From Siphonodentalium dalli (Eukaryota > Mollusca > Scaphopoda > Gadilida > Siphonodentaliidae): a stretch of DNA of 64,000 nt. The notes under the pieces were generated by a model, which saw only the letters and a list, made by a program, of their open reading frames with translations, ran no database searches and had not been told where the DNA came from. Positions 11,835 through 20,818 of this stretch are shown here, piece after piece. Position numbers and translations under genes: made by a program. The stretch spans positions 142,073,450 to 142,137,449 of the forward strand of contig CP136063.1 of the NCBI GenBank assembly GCA_032622095.1, read 5' to 3'. Within the stretch, counting starts at the first letter, position 1. Every line of letters starts with the position of its first letter.

Positions 11835-12728
11835 TTTAAATTTTTGACATGCTACCATAAATATTTTTCTATTATCACGCACGCTCTATCGATTCTACAA
11901 TATTATTATTATTAATTAGTCTACTCATTTGACGTCACATGAAGATATGCGACGGAGATAGCCGACAACCGGTGGGGGTATTATTTATTTATTTATTACG
12001 CGATTGTTATGGGACTTGGCTCATTGTGATCATAATAGAGGTGGCTTTCTGATAATGTTTTGTTGTATTCATCAGGATAGCAATCCTTTAAGAATATATT
12101 TGTCCTCTCAATCATAGATGTATAAAGAAGTAAGTCTCTTTGAAAAGCCGATGGAATCCTAACAGATTTACGTCTGGATTCACTTTTCTGAACATTTTCT
12201 AGGACGTGGCTTTCCCAAGCTGAAGAAATAAATTGTTTCCAAATATGAAGTGCATGTCTGGTGGAGTAAATATTTAGTAGTAATTAAAAAAAAAAAAAAA
12301 TGCGAAAGAATAATCAGTAATAAATCATGTTTACTGATAAAAACTCGAAGATGAAGTCTACTAGGTTGTGATGAGTAAAACATTATATTTACATACTAAG
12401 TGAGATCATCACTAAATCCAGCATTCTGATTGGTCGGCGCCCACGTGGCTAGTTGCAATTATTTCTCGGTGAACGCGCAACAGCTCATAACTGCAACCCC
12501 ATAATTACATCGACGAGTCATAGATATCAGAAAGTAAAACGCGTAATGTTTTGGGCGCATTTGGACTCGCGCAGGATTGACTTAATAAATCATCAGGTTT
12601 CAATATAAAGAAATTGTTCCTGTTAACTTTTGGCAAGGGTGCTATGGGATATTTTGGGCTGGTTTTGTCACGATACACTTTTCGATTTAAATACTTACAA
12701 AAGTAGCTTTTTCGCTAAATGTATATAA
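11835..12728. other. no recognisable gene
   Basis: Holds a short run of ATTT units near 11980-11998, a poly-A run (12286-12300) and unrecognised sequence. 'GATTGGTCGGCGCCCACGTGG' near 12429 resembles ends of other dispersed repeats but I could not find its partner. Confidence 0.35.
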
Positions 12729-12893
12729 ATATAAGGATTAACTGTCATGTGGACTGTTTTTATGGAGATGTAACTGTGAGGTAAGTGGTCATAACTTGTA
12801 TGTAAAACCCTTCGGGTTTTACACAAGTTATGACCACTTACCTCACGGTTACATCTCCATAAAAACAGTCCACATGACAGTTAATCCTTATAT
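12729..12893. repeat. 165-bp near-perfect palindrome (long hairpin)
   Basis: The two arms (about 12729-12798 and 12826-12893) are reverse complements with a single G:U-type mismatch, enclosing a smaller perfect hairpin GTAAAACCC ttc GGGTTTTAC. The transcript from either strand would fold into one ~75-bp stem. No coding content and no clear TSD. It may be a fold-back MITE or a source of double-stranded RNA. Confidence 0.9.
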
Positions 12894-13314
12894 GAATGCG
12901 TCTCCTGTATTCTGCATTATAACATTTGTTGTGTTTTGTTATCGTGGGAAAATTTTCAAAATGTCATTGACCACCAATCTCGCAATTTATATATAACCAA
13001 CCCATTTGGGGGGGGGGAGGGAAACTGTTTCACGAGAATCGATTCTATCGCAATTTTCGTTCCGACCCTATTGTTACATTTTTCAACCATTTTGAATGAC
13101 AAAATATGAAAAATAAGGACAACATTCAGGAAAATAGTAAGTATATAGTTTTAAAATTAGTTCTCCGGCCACACATACTTCAGTGGATCTAGATCCAGGA
13201 AACATTCATTTCAATGTTCCAGAATGGAAACACTCACACCACATCACATATTACTGTTAATTTTACGTGATCTCATCTGTTTCAATACGATTTATATAAT
13301 GTTTATAATATATA
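12894..13314. other. no recognisable gene
   Basis: AT-rich, with a G(9) run near 13009. No motif or repeat partner found. Confidence 0.35.
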
Positions 13315-13915
13315 GTCCATGGGCCAATTCTCAGAAAGCCTCTTGTTCAGAAGTTGGCTGCACCCACCCCCCCTTCCAACAAAGGTTTTAATATATCAAA
13401 TTAAAGGTCATTATATGATGCATCCGATTTTGCTTGTTTCCCACTTCAGAATGTGTCCCAAAATATATTTTTCAGGGAAGACAACTCCTACCCCTAAAAT
13501 AAAATAAAAATTTCATCGAGTACAAGTGTCAGCGGAAGAGAAATGACTGCGGTTATAAAGTGAACAAGACATCATTTATATTACTTATAGATCACCATAA
13601 AACTACATGAGATACAACACTGGCCCATTGTATAAGCTAATTCGAAAACATTGCGATAAATATTTTGAAATTGCAAAATATTACTTGGATTTTGAAGTGT
13701 CACATATAATTGGCTATAACTTGTGAAACACATGGGATATTGACGTGCAACATATCTCAAAAATTGCCCCAAAAACCTAGCAAAACAATTTGGGTGATGG
13801 AATGCCAATTATATTTATGTGAAAATGCGTAATAAACGTAACCCCACCCCCTAAAATATAATTTTCTCAGAAAAGTGAATTGTATAATTCACACTTAGAA
13901 TGCCGCATGCAAAGA
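13315..13915 (-). repeat. dispersed ~600-bp repeat, inverted relative to the copy at 34 kb
   Basis: Reverse-complement homology to 33970-34590: shared blocks include the pair around 'GGTTTTAATATATCAAATTAAAG', 'GGCATTCCAT', 'GGGGCAATTTT' and the end GCGGCATTCTAAGTGT. A partial third copy lies at 35641-35945. Diverged, non-coding. Confidence 0.55.
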
Positions 13916-14308
13916 ATGCCTTTGAGCACAGGGGCCTGTAACGCGCTCCGCTGTCCGCCCCCCCCCCCCATTTGCACTGCCCATATACGCCGCCTCTATA
14001 TACGCGCCTTCTTCGCGTTAATGGAACATTATATAGACAAGGGTGACTGTAGAAATTCAACGATTCACCATCGCTCGCGAGTCGCACAAATTTAGCCCAT
14101 TCACCCCAGTAATGATAACGATATATACACGGATGGATCGGCAAAGAATTCATCTTTCAATAAATACCACAAACTCCCATCAGAAACATTCATACACGTT
14201 GCATTTGATAAAATTTTAACCACCGAATATTGTCTCCGGAGAGCGTATTTTTTCGATTTGATCCGGCCCAGACAGCAATGTCCGACATGTGTCTCGAAAT
14301 TCACCACC

Positions 14309-15535
14309 CATGCAGTTAGTCGCCACATCCGTCCAATCTCGCTACTCTCATCAGTGTGACCGTGCTATTTTATATACCAAATCAGTATATGCCTTTATTA
14401 CATGCTACACATGTATACTAACTAAGTTATTAAACCTAACTCACTAATATACATTTTATAGCCGCATTGTAATCATTTCATTCCGCGTACTTGGTTCATT
14501 CCATGTCGCGCTATTCCGTTCTGCACATTCCCCGTTTTCTAGTCTCATCGCTGATCTGTATTTTGCTATTTCCTATTTCTACTTTCGCCCAATATCTCAT
14601 CCACTCTATTCTCTACCTTTTATTTACCGCCCAATCTGAGATCTAACTATCGGACACTGAGGTGTTTTAGCCAATTACAGGTAGGCTTATTTACCGCGCT
14701 TTCTCAGTCCGTATTTCGTCACCAAGGTGTAAACATCGCTACATCGTATAACACTCTCAGTGTTATCCTAATTTCTTCATGCTCGAAGAATGTTTAATAA
14801 GTTTAAGAAGTAATACTATGTTATGACATCTGACCTATGCTTTCCAAAGGATGGTATGTAATATTTGTTATATGTTGTCACCCGTTATTATAGCTGTGTA
14901 TTTTAATAATATTGTCTTCGGTTTTGAAACTTTAGTGTTGTCACATTTGCATAAATATATTTGCCCCATAATGTATGGATGTTGGAAATCGCACACTGCG
15001 TTCATAATCTACCTTTTATACTAGCATGTAGGTTTTATTTCTAACTGTTCGTCACAGTTAGGATTGTGTCAAAATAGTTGTTTATATCGACAATAGGGAA
15101 GTTGGTTTTTGACACAATCACATTTCACATATTTATTAATATCCATACTGGATATTTATTCGGCAGCAACTACAACCTATGTATTTGTTCGCCAGGGTCC
15201 TGTAACTCCTGTTGGTTATTTCGTTGGATCTCTGGATTGATGTCTGATGTTTGATGTTGTTGGAACTTGGAAGTCAAGCTGTCCATGTAGATGTGATTGA
15301 TGTCATCCATGTGTCGTGATGTTGGATTGTGTTCCGTTTGCATAAGTATTGAATAAATGCATGATGAAGACTTTTAAAGGTAGGCTCAGTTTACTATAGA
15401 CCCTGCCAGATGTTTAGACTCAGAGCCCTACAAATGTTTGTGATAGCGACATGGTTCTCTTAAGACCCACCCCTGTGCTCTACCACATCAAGATGAGAGT
15501 AGCGAGATTGGACGGATGTGGCGTCTACCATGCAG
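14309..15535. repeat. 44-bp inverted repeat arms ~1.1 kb apart
   Basis: Arms at 14309-14352 and 15492-15535 are reverse complements with about three differences (core CCACATCCGTCCAATCTCGC). Read outward, both arms encode SEIGRMWRL. On the minus strand this continues as a 75-residue frame (14101-14328) with no recognised domain. The right arm lies just upstream of the shredded PLE, and inverted 5' pieces are known in PLEs, so the left arm may be an inverted piece of the same element. That is inference. The region between the arms is described in the next entry. Confidence 0.5.
14353..15491. other. region between the inverted arms; hairpin at 15062-15119
   Basis: No gene seen. Contains a 13-bp inverted repeat GATTGTGTCAAAA / TTTTGACACAATC with a 32-base loop (15062-15119). 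Could belong to the non-coding 5' part of the PLE that follows, but nothing proves it. Confidence 0.35.
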
Positions 15536-15639
15536 TTTACTATCATTAAAAATCGGTCAAACGATCAACTAAATATCTGGAACTTAGTGATTTATTGTCG
15601 GCTAATAATTTATTTACTCATACAAATCAACTCATTGTC

Positions 15640-15726
15640 AGTAAACAATTCTAATAGAGGAGAAATCTGTCGATAATTCCAACTTTGAAAAAGAAATTTG
15701 TCAAGTGACACAGTTCCTAATTTTAA
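15640..15726 (+). pseudogene. PLE 2, fragment 1 (N-terminal region)
   Basis: A short open stretch ending ...CQVTQFLIL that, once the following TTAA MITE is set aside, reads directly into IFSSYDLTSAQE at 16201. The phrase 'SSYDLT..Q..ILSKGLKF' is typical of PLE N-terminal regions. Upstream of about 15640 the frame is closed by stops, so the true start is lost or lies further left. Confidence 0.5.
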
Positions 15727-16200
15727 AGGTACTCGGTCCGTAAAGAGGGTCCCCATCTCAACAGATTCCAACAACAACAATCCGATCAGAGGGTCCTATA
15801 TTACTATTTCTTTGGGGGTAAAAAATATTTGATTCGAGTCGAGGAACCCATCAAACAAAGCTCAGAGATATTAGATATTGATTTTTGAAATTTGTTAACT
15901 GCTCGAGATGAGTACTAATAACTGCCGTCAATTTGGTAACCTGCTCGAGATTTTACGCCAAAACTCTATTCAAACAGACAAGGATGGATAACTCTATAAT
16001 CAAGTGGTAATAACAACGAAATTTTGACTGTCTTCTGGGCCAGAAAGAATTCCCGATAATGAAAAATAATAGATTTCTAAAATCGATATCTAACAAATCT
16101 GAGCTTTGATGGGTGACTTCCTCGACTCGAATCAAATATTTTTGACCCCCGAAGCCATTGAAATAGTAATTGAGAGGAGTTTTTATCGGATTGAGTACCT
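15727..16200 (-). mobile_element. TTAA-type MITE, copy 2, inserted in PLE 2
   Basis: 474 bp, ends AGGTACTCGGTCCG ... TTGAGTACCT, TTAA at 15723-15726 and 16201-16204. It is the reverse-complement sister of the copy at 11352-11830. It interrupts the PLE frame, which is recovered when the element and one TTAA are ignored. Insertion 1 of 7 in this PLE. Confidence 0.85.
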
Positions 16201-16330
16201 TTAATATTCTCGTCATACGATTTGACAAGTGCACAAGAAACTATTCTCTCAAAGGGCCTTAAATTTATACCGACACGGAAGAAGATAGACCATGATCGAT
16301 TAATGGCAGACCTTGCAGAGTGGGAGAGGA
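16201..16330 (+). pseudogene. PLE 2, fragment 2
   Basis: Translates as IFSSYDLTSAQETILSKGLK and continues FIPTRKK ... LAEWERR, the conserved segment at the start of PLE proteins ('LSKGLKFIPTP', then '(L)xxFxRRMRLREFF'). Frame is open throughout. It stops at the AGGA target site of the next insertion. Confidence 0.8.
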
Positions 16331-16788
16331 GGAATCAGGGAGCTAAATGTGTTCTAGAGTCGGGGAGCTAGTACACCGTGGAACCCTAAAGGTGAAGGTA
16401 ACTGAAGAATGACCTTCACCTGATACATTCGACACGTTATTAAAGGATGACATCGCGTTTATTTGATTTGTACATAATATCTAAATAATTTAAACTGGTG
16501 AATGAATGGGGGAACGGATTTTTGTGAGCGGGAAATGTATTTAACTAGCTGTTGTAGATCTGGGTTTTTCCAGATCAAATTTGGCTGTGAGATAGCCCTG
16601 TCATACACTTGGGGATTTATTTTAAAAAGTAAACACATGACCTATGATTTTTCTTGCATTTTCGTGATCAACTGGTGTCAATCTAGCTGGGTAAACATCA
16701 CTGGTATGGCCTGCAGGCTTCAATTCAGCGAATTTGGCCGAAACGTTAACACTGTCGCCTATGGGAAACCATTTAGTTCCGTGATTCC
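16331..16788 (+). mobile_element. 458-bp MITE with 4-bp TSD, inserted in PLE 2
   Basis: Ends GGAATCA(G)GGA ... TCC(G)TGATTCC are inverted, with AGGA on both sides (16327-16330, 16789-16792). Removing it joins 'EWERR' to 'MRLREFFADK' in frame. Its right subterminal block (AACGTTAACACTG...GCCTATGGGAAA) closely matches that of the GGTTACAC element at 40057-40507 (AACGTTAGCACTG...GCCTATGGAAAA). Both have 4-bp TSDs and ~455-bp length, so they look like sister families. The 98-residue frame inside is not a gene. Insertion 2 of 7. Confidence 0.75.
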
Positions 16789-18085
16789 AGGAGAATGAGA
16801 CTACGTGAATTCTTCGCTGATAAAGGAGATACTTCTCTCAAGGATAATGACGTACACGAAATGAAATTCAAGGTAAAAGAGGAAAGCACTTTCACACCAC
16901 CGGCCGGGAGGGACCATGCACTAGATACGTGATACGTATATAACACTAGTAAAGCGGGATATAGTGGCGAGCATAGATAAACACCCGACGTGCAACATTA
17001 CTATGGATGAACGTATGGCTATTCGTGAACTGGAACAGAATAAGGATATCATTATTCGACCGGCAGACAAGGGTTCCGGAATTGTCATTCAGGATAAAAT
17101 AGATTATACTGGGAAGCTTCGCATTGAAATGGCAGGTAGTAACTCATATGTGGAAACAGATGGTGACAGGACGAATACATCAATAAAAAATGTTAAAAAA
17201 AATGATCAACAAAATGGATAAAGCAAATGTGATATCGGGTGAACTGAAAAAATATATGACACCCAGATATTCCAAGTCAGGAAAACTGAAAGGGAACCCT
17301 AAACTGCATAAAGCTGGTGCTCCGTATAGGACTATCGTTAGTGGATTGGGTACACCAACAGAAAGGATTGCCGAGGTGGCGGAAAATGAACTGAATGAAT
17401 ATGTAGTTAGTTCGCCTAGTTATATTAAAGACACAACGCACTTTCTCAATAAAATAAAGGAAGTGAATAATGTACCTGATAACGCCATATTATTTTGTTT
17501 CGATGTGTGCAAACTATACCCATCAGTACCGAGGAAGGAGGCTTTTGACGCATGTAAGGAGGCGTTAGATTCGAGAAGTAATCCGTTAATCCCTACAGAG
17601 TATGTCTTACAGGTGATAGAAACCTAACCAGGGCTTACCTGACGCCAAGCATACACTTTAGAACGGCTATTGGAACAAGACGGCTGTCAATCAAGACTAA
17701 TAGAAACCGTGCTCGATAACAACAACTTTTCTTTGGGAGACAAACATTATGTTCAGAATGAGGGAGTATCAATCGGAAGTCGCCTTGGAAAAAACCTAGC
17801 GTGTACGTACATGCGTAAATGGGACCAGTCTCTACTTACGTTCGAACAGCAGCCATATATGTATGGTCGGTATATTGACGACGGATTTGGGATATGGACT
17901 GATCGTGTAGAGGAACTGGAGAGGTTCGGAGAACATGCTAATTCCATTCACCCAAATATTAAAGTTGAACTGCGACATCACGACAAATGTATTTAATTTT
18001 TGGACACATACGTGAAAATTTGTAACGGTAAAATATATACAGATCTGTACAAGAAACCGACAGATAACCAACTATACCTGTATCA
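16789..18085 (+). pseudogene. PLE 2, fragment 3: reverse transcriptase core
   Basis: Carries, in order: MRLREFFADK; TPPAGRDHALDTYV; IIIRPADKGSGIVIQD; GNPKLHKAGAPYRTIVSG; the motif-A segment LFCFDVCKLYPSVP; motif-B-like GVSIGSRLGKNLACTYM; the catalytic YGRYIDDGFGIW; and the start of the thumb, TDLYKKPTDNQLYLYH. This is the full RT core of a Penelope-like retrotransposon. It is dead: frameshifts near 16930 and in the A-run near 17190-17200, a 75-bp insertion at 17625-17699, and a stop at 17994-17996 before FLDTYVK. The last codons sit at the target site GTATCA of the next insertion. Confidence 0.9.
17625..17699. other. 75-bp insertion with 9-bp direct repeats inside the PLE 2 RT
   Basis: ATAGAAACC occurs on both sides (17616-17624 and 17700-17708). 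Ignoring the 75 bp and one repeat turns 'VIET-stop' into VIETVLDNNNFSLG, the expected RT sequence, so this is an insertion and not a substitution. No TIR seen. Nine-bp duplications are typical of Mutator-like transposons, but a filler insertion during break repair is equally possible. Insertion 3 of 7. Confidence 0.7.
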
Positions 18086-19221
18086 TATGGCAAGCCGTTT
18101 TCACATTTTTGATTGATTTAGACTTAAGTCCAATTATTTGGACTTAAGTCCAATTATTTGGACTTAAGTCCAATTATTTAAGACTTAAGTCCAAATAATT
18201 GGACTTAAGTCCAAATGAATTGGACTTAAGTCCAATTAGCGAATTGATTTGGACTTAAGTCCAAATCAATTGGACTTAAGTCCAATTATTTGGACTTAAG
18301 TCCAATTATTGGACTTAAGTCCAAATAATTGGACTTAAGTTCAAATAATTGGACTTAAGTCCAATAATTGGACTTAAGTCCAATTATTTGGACTTAAGTC
18401 CAATTATTTGGACTTAAGTCCAATTAGTGAATTGATTTGGACTTAAGTCCAATTCATTTGGACTTAAGTCCAATTCATCTGGTTTGAAACGATAGTCCCC
18501 TTCTTTGTAATGGTATATTCCTGCAAGTTTTGATTGACAGTCAAACTTCGTATTAACCAGGGCATTCCTGACTCCAAGACTAACTCCGTACGTCCCCTTT
18601 GCCACGTGGCTTGTTTTCGGCATGCCGAGATTGAAAATGTTTCGAATCCGAATTGGCATCTTAATAAATGCTAACTGCATGCATGAATGAAGTAAAATTA
18701 ATTCACGACTTGATTCAATTGTTATTTGACAGCATGTAGTGTAGGCTACACGCAGTTTCGTTTATTGCATTTACTAAGTGTCTTATATTTGATCTGGTCC
18801 ACATCGAGCTGATTCATTATATATGTTGAGAAAGGTAACAATTAACAAGATCAACAAGAATTAGACCCAAATGTAAACGGCAATTTTCCCACAACTCCGC
18901 CCTATGAGCAAAACCAGACCTGCTTAATATCTGATGGGGGTGTTTCTTATACAGATGAATTGGACTTAAGTCCAAATGAATTGTACTTAAGTCCAAATAC
19001 CACATAATTGTGAATTCGGCGAGGAATTGGACTTAAGTCCAAATAGATGAAAATATCGGTATTTGGACTTAAGTCCAAATCAATTGGACTTAAGTCCAAT
19101 TCCTCGCCGAATTCACAATTATGTGGTATTTGGACTTAAGTCCAATTCGCTATTTGGACTTAAGTCCAAATAATTGGACTTAAGTCTAAATCAATCGAAA
19201 ATGTGAAAACGGCTTGCCATA
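18086..19221. mobile_element. palindromic-satellite TIR element (GGACTTAAGTCC type), copy 1
   Basis: Perfect inverted ends TATGGCAAGCCGTTTTCACA and the reverse, flanked by a 6-bp TSD GTATCA (18080-18085, 19222-19227). Inside are two arrays of the 12-bp palindrome GGACTTAAGTCC separated by 7-9 AT bases (AATTATTT, AAATGAATT and the like), giving a ~20-bp period: about 17 palindromes at 18118-18475 and about 8 at 18958-19190. The right array also holds a larger inverted pair (TACCACATAATTGTGAATTC near 18996 and its reverse near 19130). The unique middle (18480-18955) has no recognised gene. No transposase. Insertion 4 of 7 in PLE 2: removing it rejoins LYLYH to SSDHPSHTKR. Confidence 0.9.
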
Positions 19222-19310
19222 GTATCATAGTTCGGATCACCCATCGCACACAAAAAGGTCAGTGGTATATTGCCTTGGATTGAGAATCAAGCGGATATGC
19301 ACTCGGGAAC
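19222..19310 (+). pseudogene. PLE 2, fragment 4 (thumb)
   Basis: Only 89 bp between two satellite elements, but it reads HSSDHPSHTKRSVVYCLGLR then IKRICTRE, the conserved 'HPxHtKrsipysqalRlkRIC' stretch of PLE reverse transcriptases. It joins in frame to LYLYH at 18085 and to QDYIRHR at 20664 when the elements and one TSD each are ignored. Confidence 0.9.
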
Positions 19311-20657
19311 TATGGCAAGCCGTTTTCACATTTTTGATTGATTTGAACTTAAGTCCAATTATTTGGACTTAAGTCAAAATGAATTGGACTTAAGTCCAAT
19401 TAGCGAATTGATTTGGACTTAAGTCCAAATGAATTTGACTTAAGTCCAAATAATTGGACTTAAGTCCAATTATTGGACTTAAGTCCAATTATTTGGACTT
19501 AAGTCCAATTATTTGGACTTAAGTCCAATTAGTGAATTGATTTGGACTTAAGTCCAATTCATCTGGTTTGAAACGATAGTCCCCTTCTTTGTAATGGTAT
19601 ATTCCTGCAAGTTTTGATTGACAGTCAAACTCCGTACTAACCAGGGCATTCCTGACTCCAAGACTAACTCCGTACGTCCCCTTTGCCACGTGGCTTGTTT
19701 TCGGCATGCCGAGATTGAAAATGTTTCGAATCCGAATTGGCATCTAACTGCATGCATGAATGAAGTAAAATTAATTCACGACTTGATTCAATTGTTATTT
19801 GACAGCATGTAGTGTAGGCTACACGCAGTTTCGTTTATTGCATTTACTAAGTGTCTTATTTGTATAATTTGCTCGGTTTTCAAAGTCAATGTAATAAGGG
19901 TGTACTCGAAAGTCGAATTATGCCAAAACAATAGATTAGAGTGACTCCCCTTCTATTGCTATTGTAATGACTGCGTGAAGCACAGCCTCGGTTAACTTTG
20001 TCAATCTATTCTACAGAGACTTCTTTGCATCAATTAGCTTGGTCAGAAGGAAATTGCAAAAATAATTTACATTATATATTGCTCAGAATCAGTGTTAACA
20101 TACGCTTTATATATAAACAAATTAGCAGCCATAATTCCATTAGTGCATGCAGCCTCGATCGAGTGTGGACCCTGTACATAAGTTGTAACTTTTTTATCAG
20201 GTTAAATTTATAAAGAGCAAGGAGTGGTATTTTATCTACCTGGTCGGACTCTGGTAACATTATTATCGGTAAACGGCCATTTTCCCACAACTCCGCCCTA
20301 TGAGCAAAACCAGACCTGCTTAATATCTGATGGGGGTGTTTCTTATACAGATGAATTGGACTTAAGTCTAAATGAATTGTACTTAAGTCCAAATACCACA
20401 TAATTGTTAATTCGGCGAGGAATTGGACTTAAGTCCAAATAGATGAAAATATCGGTATTTGGACTTAAGTGTAATTCATTTGGACTTAAGTACAATTCCT
20501 CGCCGAATTCACAATTATGTGGTATTTGGACTTAAGTACAATTCGCTATTTGGACTTAAGTCCAATTATTTGGACTTAAGTCCAATTATTTGGACTTAAG
20601 TCAAAATAATTGGACTTAAGTTCAAATCAATCGAAAATGTGAAAACGGCTTGCCATA
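19311..20657. mobile_element. palindromic-satellite TIR element (GGACTTAAGTCC type), copy 2
   Basis: Same TIR (TATGGCAAGCCG...) and same orientation as copy 1, with a different perfect 6-bp TSD GGGAAC (19305-19310, 20658-20663). Left and right palindrome arrays resemble copy 1. Its middle is longer: it shares 19565-19860 and 20262-20400 with copy 1 but has about 400 extra bp (19861-20261) where copy 1 has a different, shorter ~130-bp segment. So copy 1 is not a simple local duplicate. Some palindromes carry point changes (GTACTTAAGTCC, GGACTTAAGTAC). Insertion 5 of 7. Confidence 0.9.
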
Positions 20658-20818
20658 GGGAACAAGACTATATACGACACCGCATTGAGCTGAAAAAGCA
20701 ATTGAGGAGACGAGGATACAGTGGTAGTTTTATTGAGAGGGAATTGAGCAAAACAGACTTACTGAAACGAGAGGAGTTGTTGACGGGGAGGAGGCAGCGG
20801 AAGAATAATAACCGGGAA
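20658..20818 (+). pseudogene. PLE 2, fragment 5
   Basis: Reads EQDYIRHRIELKKQLRRRGY followed by SGSFIERELSK and a basic stretch ending RKNNNRE. In PLEs the 'RGYs..fi...i' helix follows the thumb. It resumes as EPLVTTF at 23739 after the LINE. Confidence 0.85.

Noticed and set aside
16502-16798. 98-residue frame inside the PLE region as part of the PLE
   Set aside because: It lies inside the 458-bp MITE (AGGA on both sides) and the PLE frame is restored without it.
18118-19190. CRISPR-like array (short repeats with short spacers)
   Set aside because: The 'spacers' are 7-9 AT-only bases and repeat themselves, the repeats are perfect palindromes inside an element with TIRs and a TSD, there are no cas genes, and the genome is animal.
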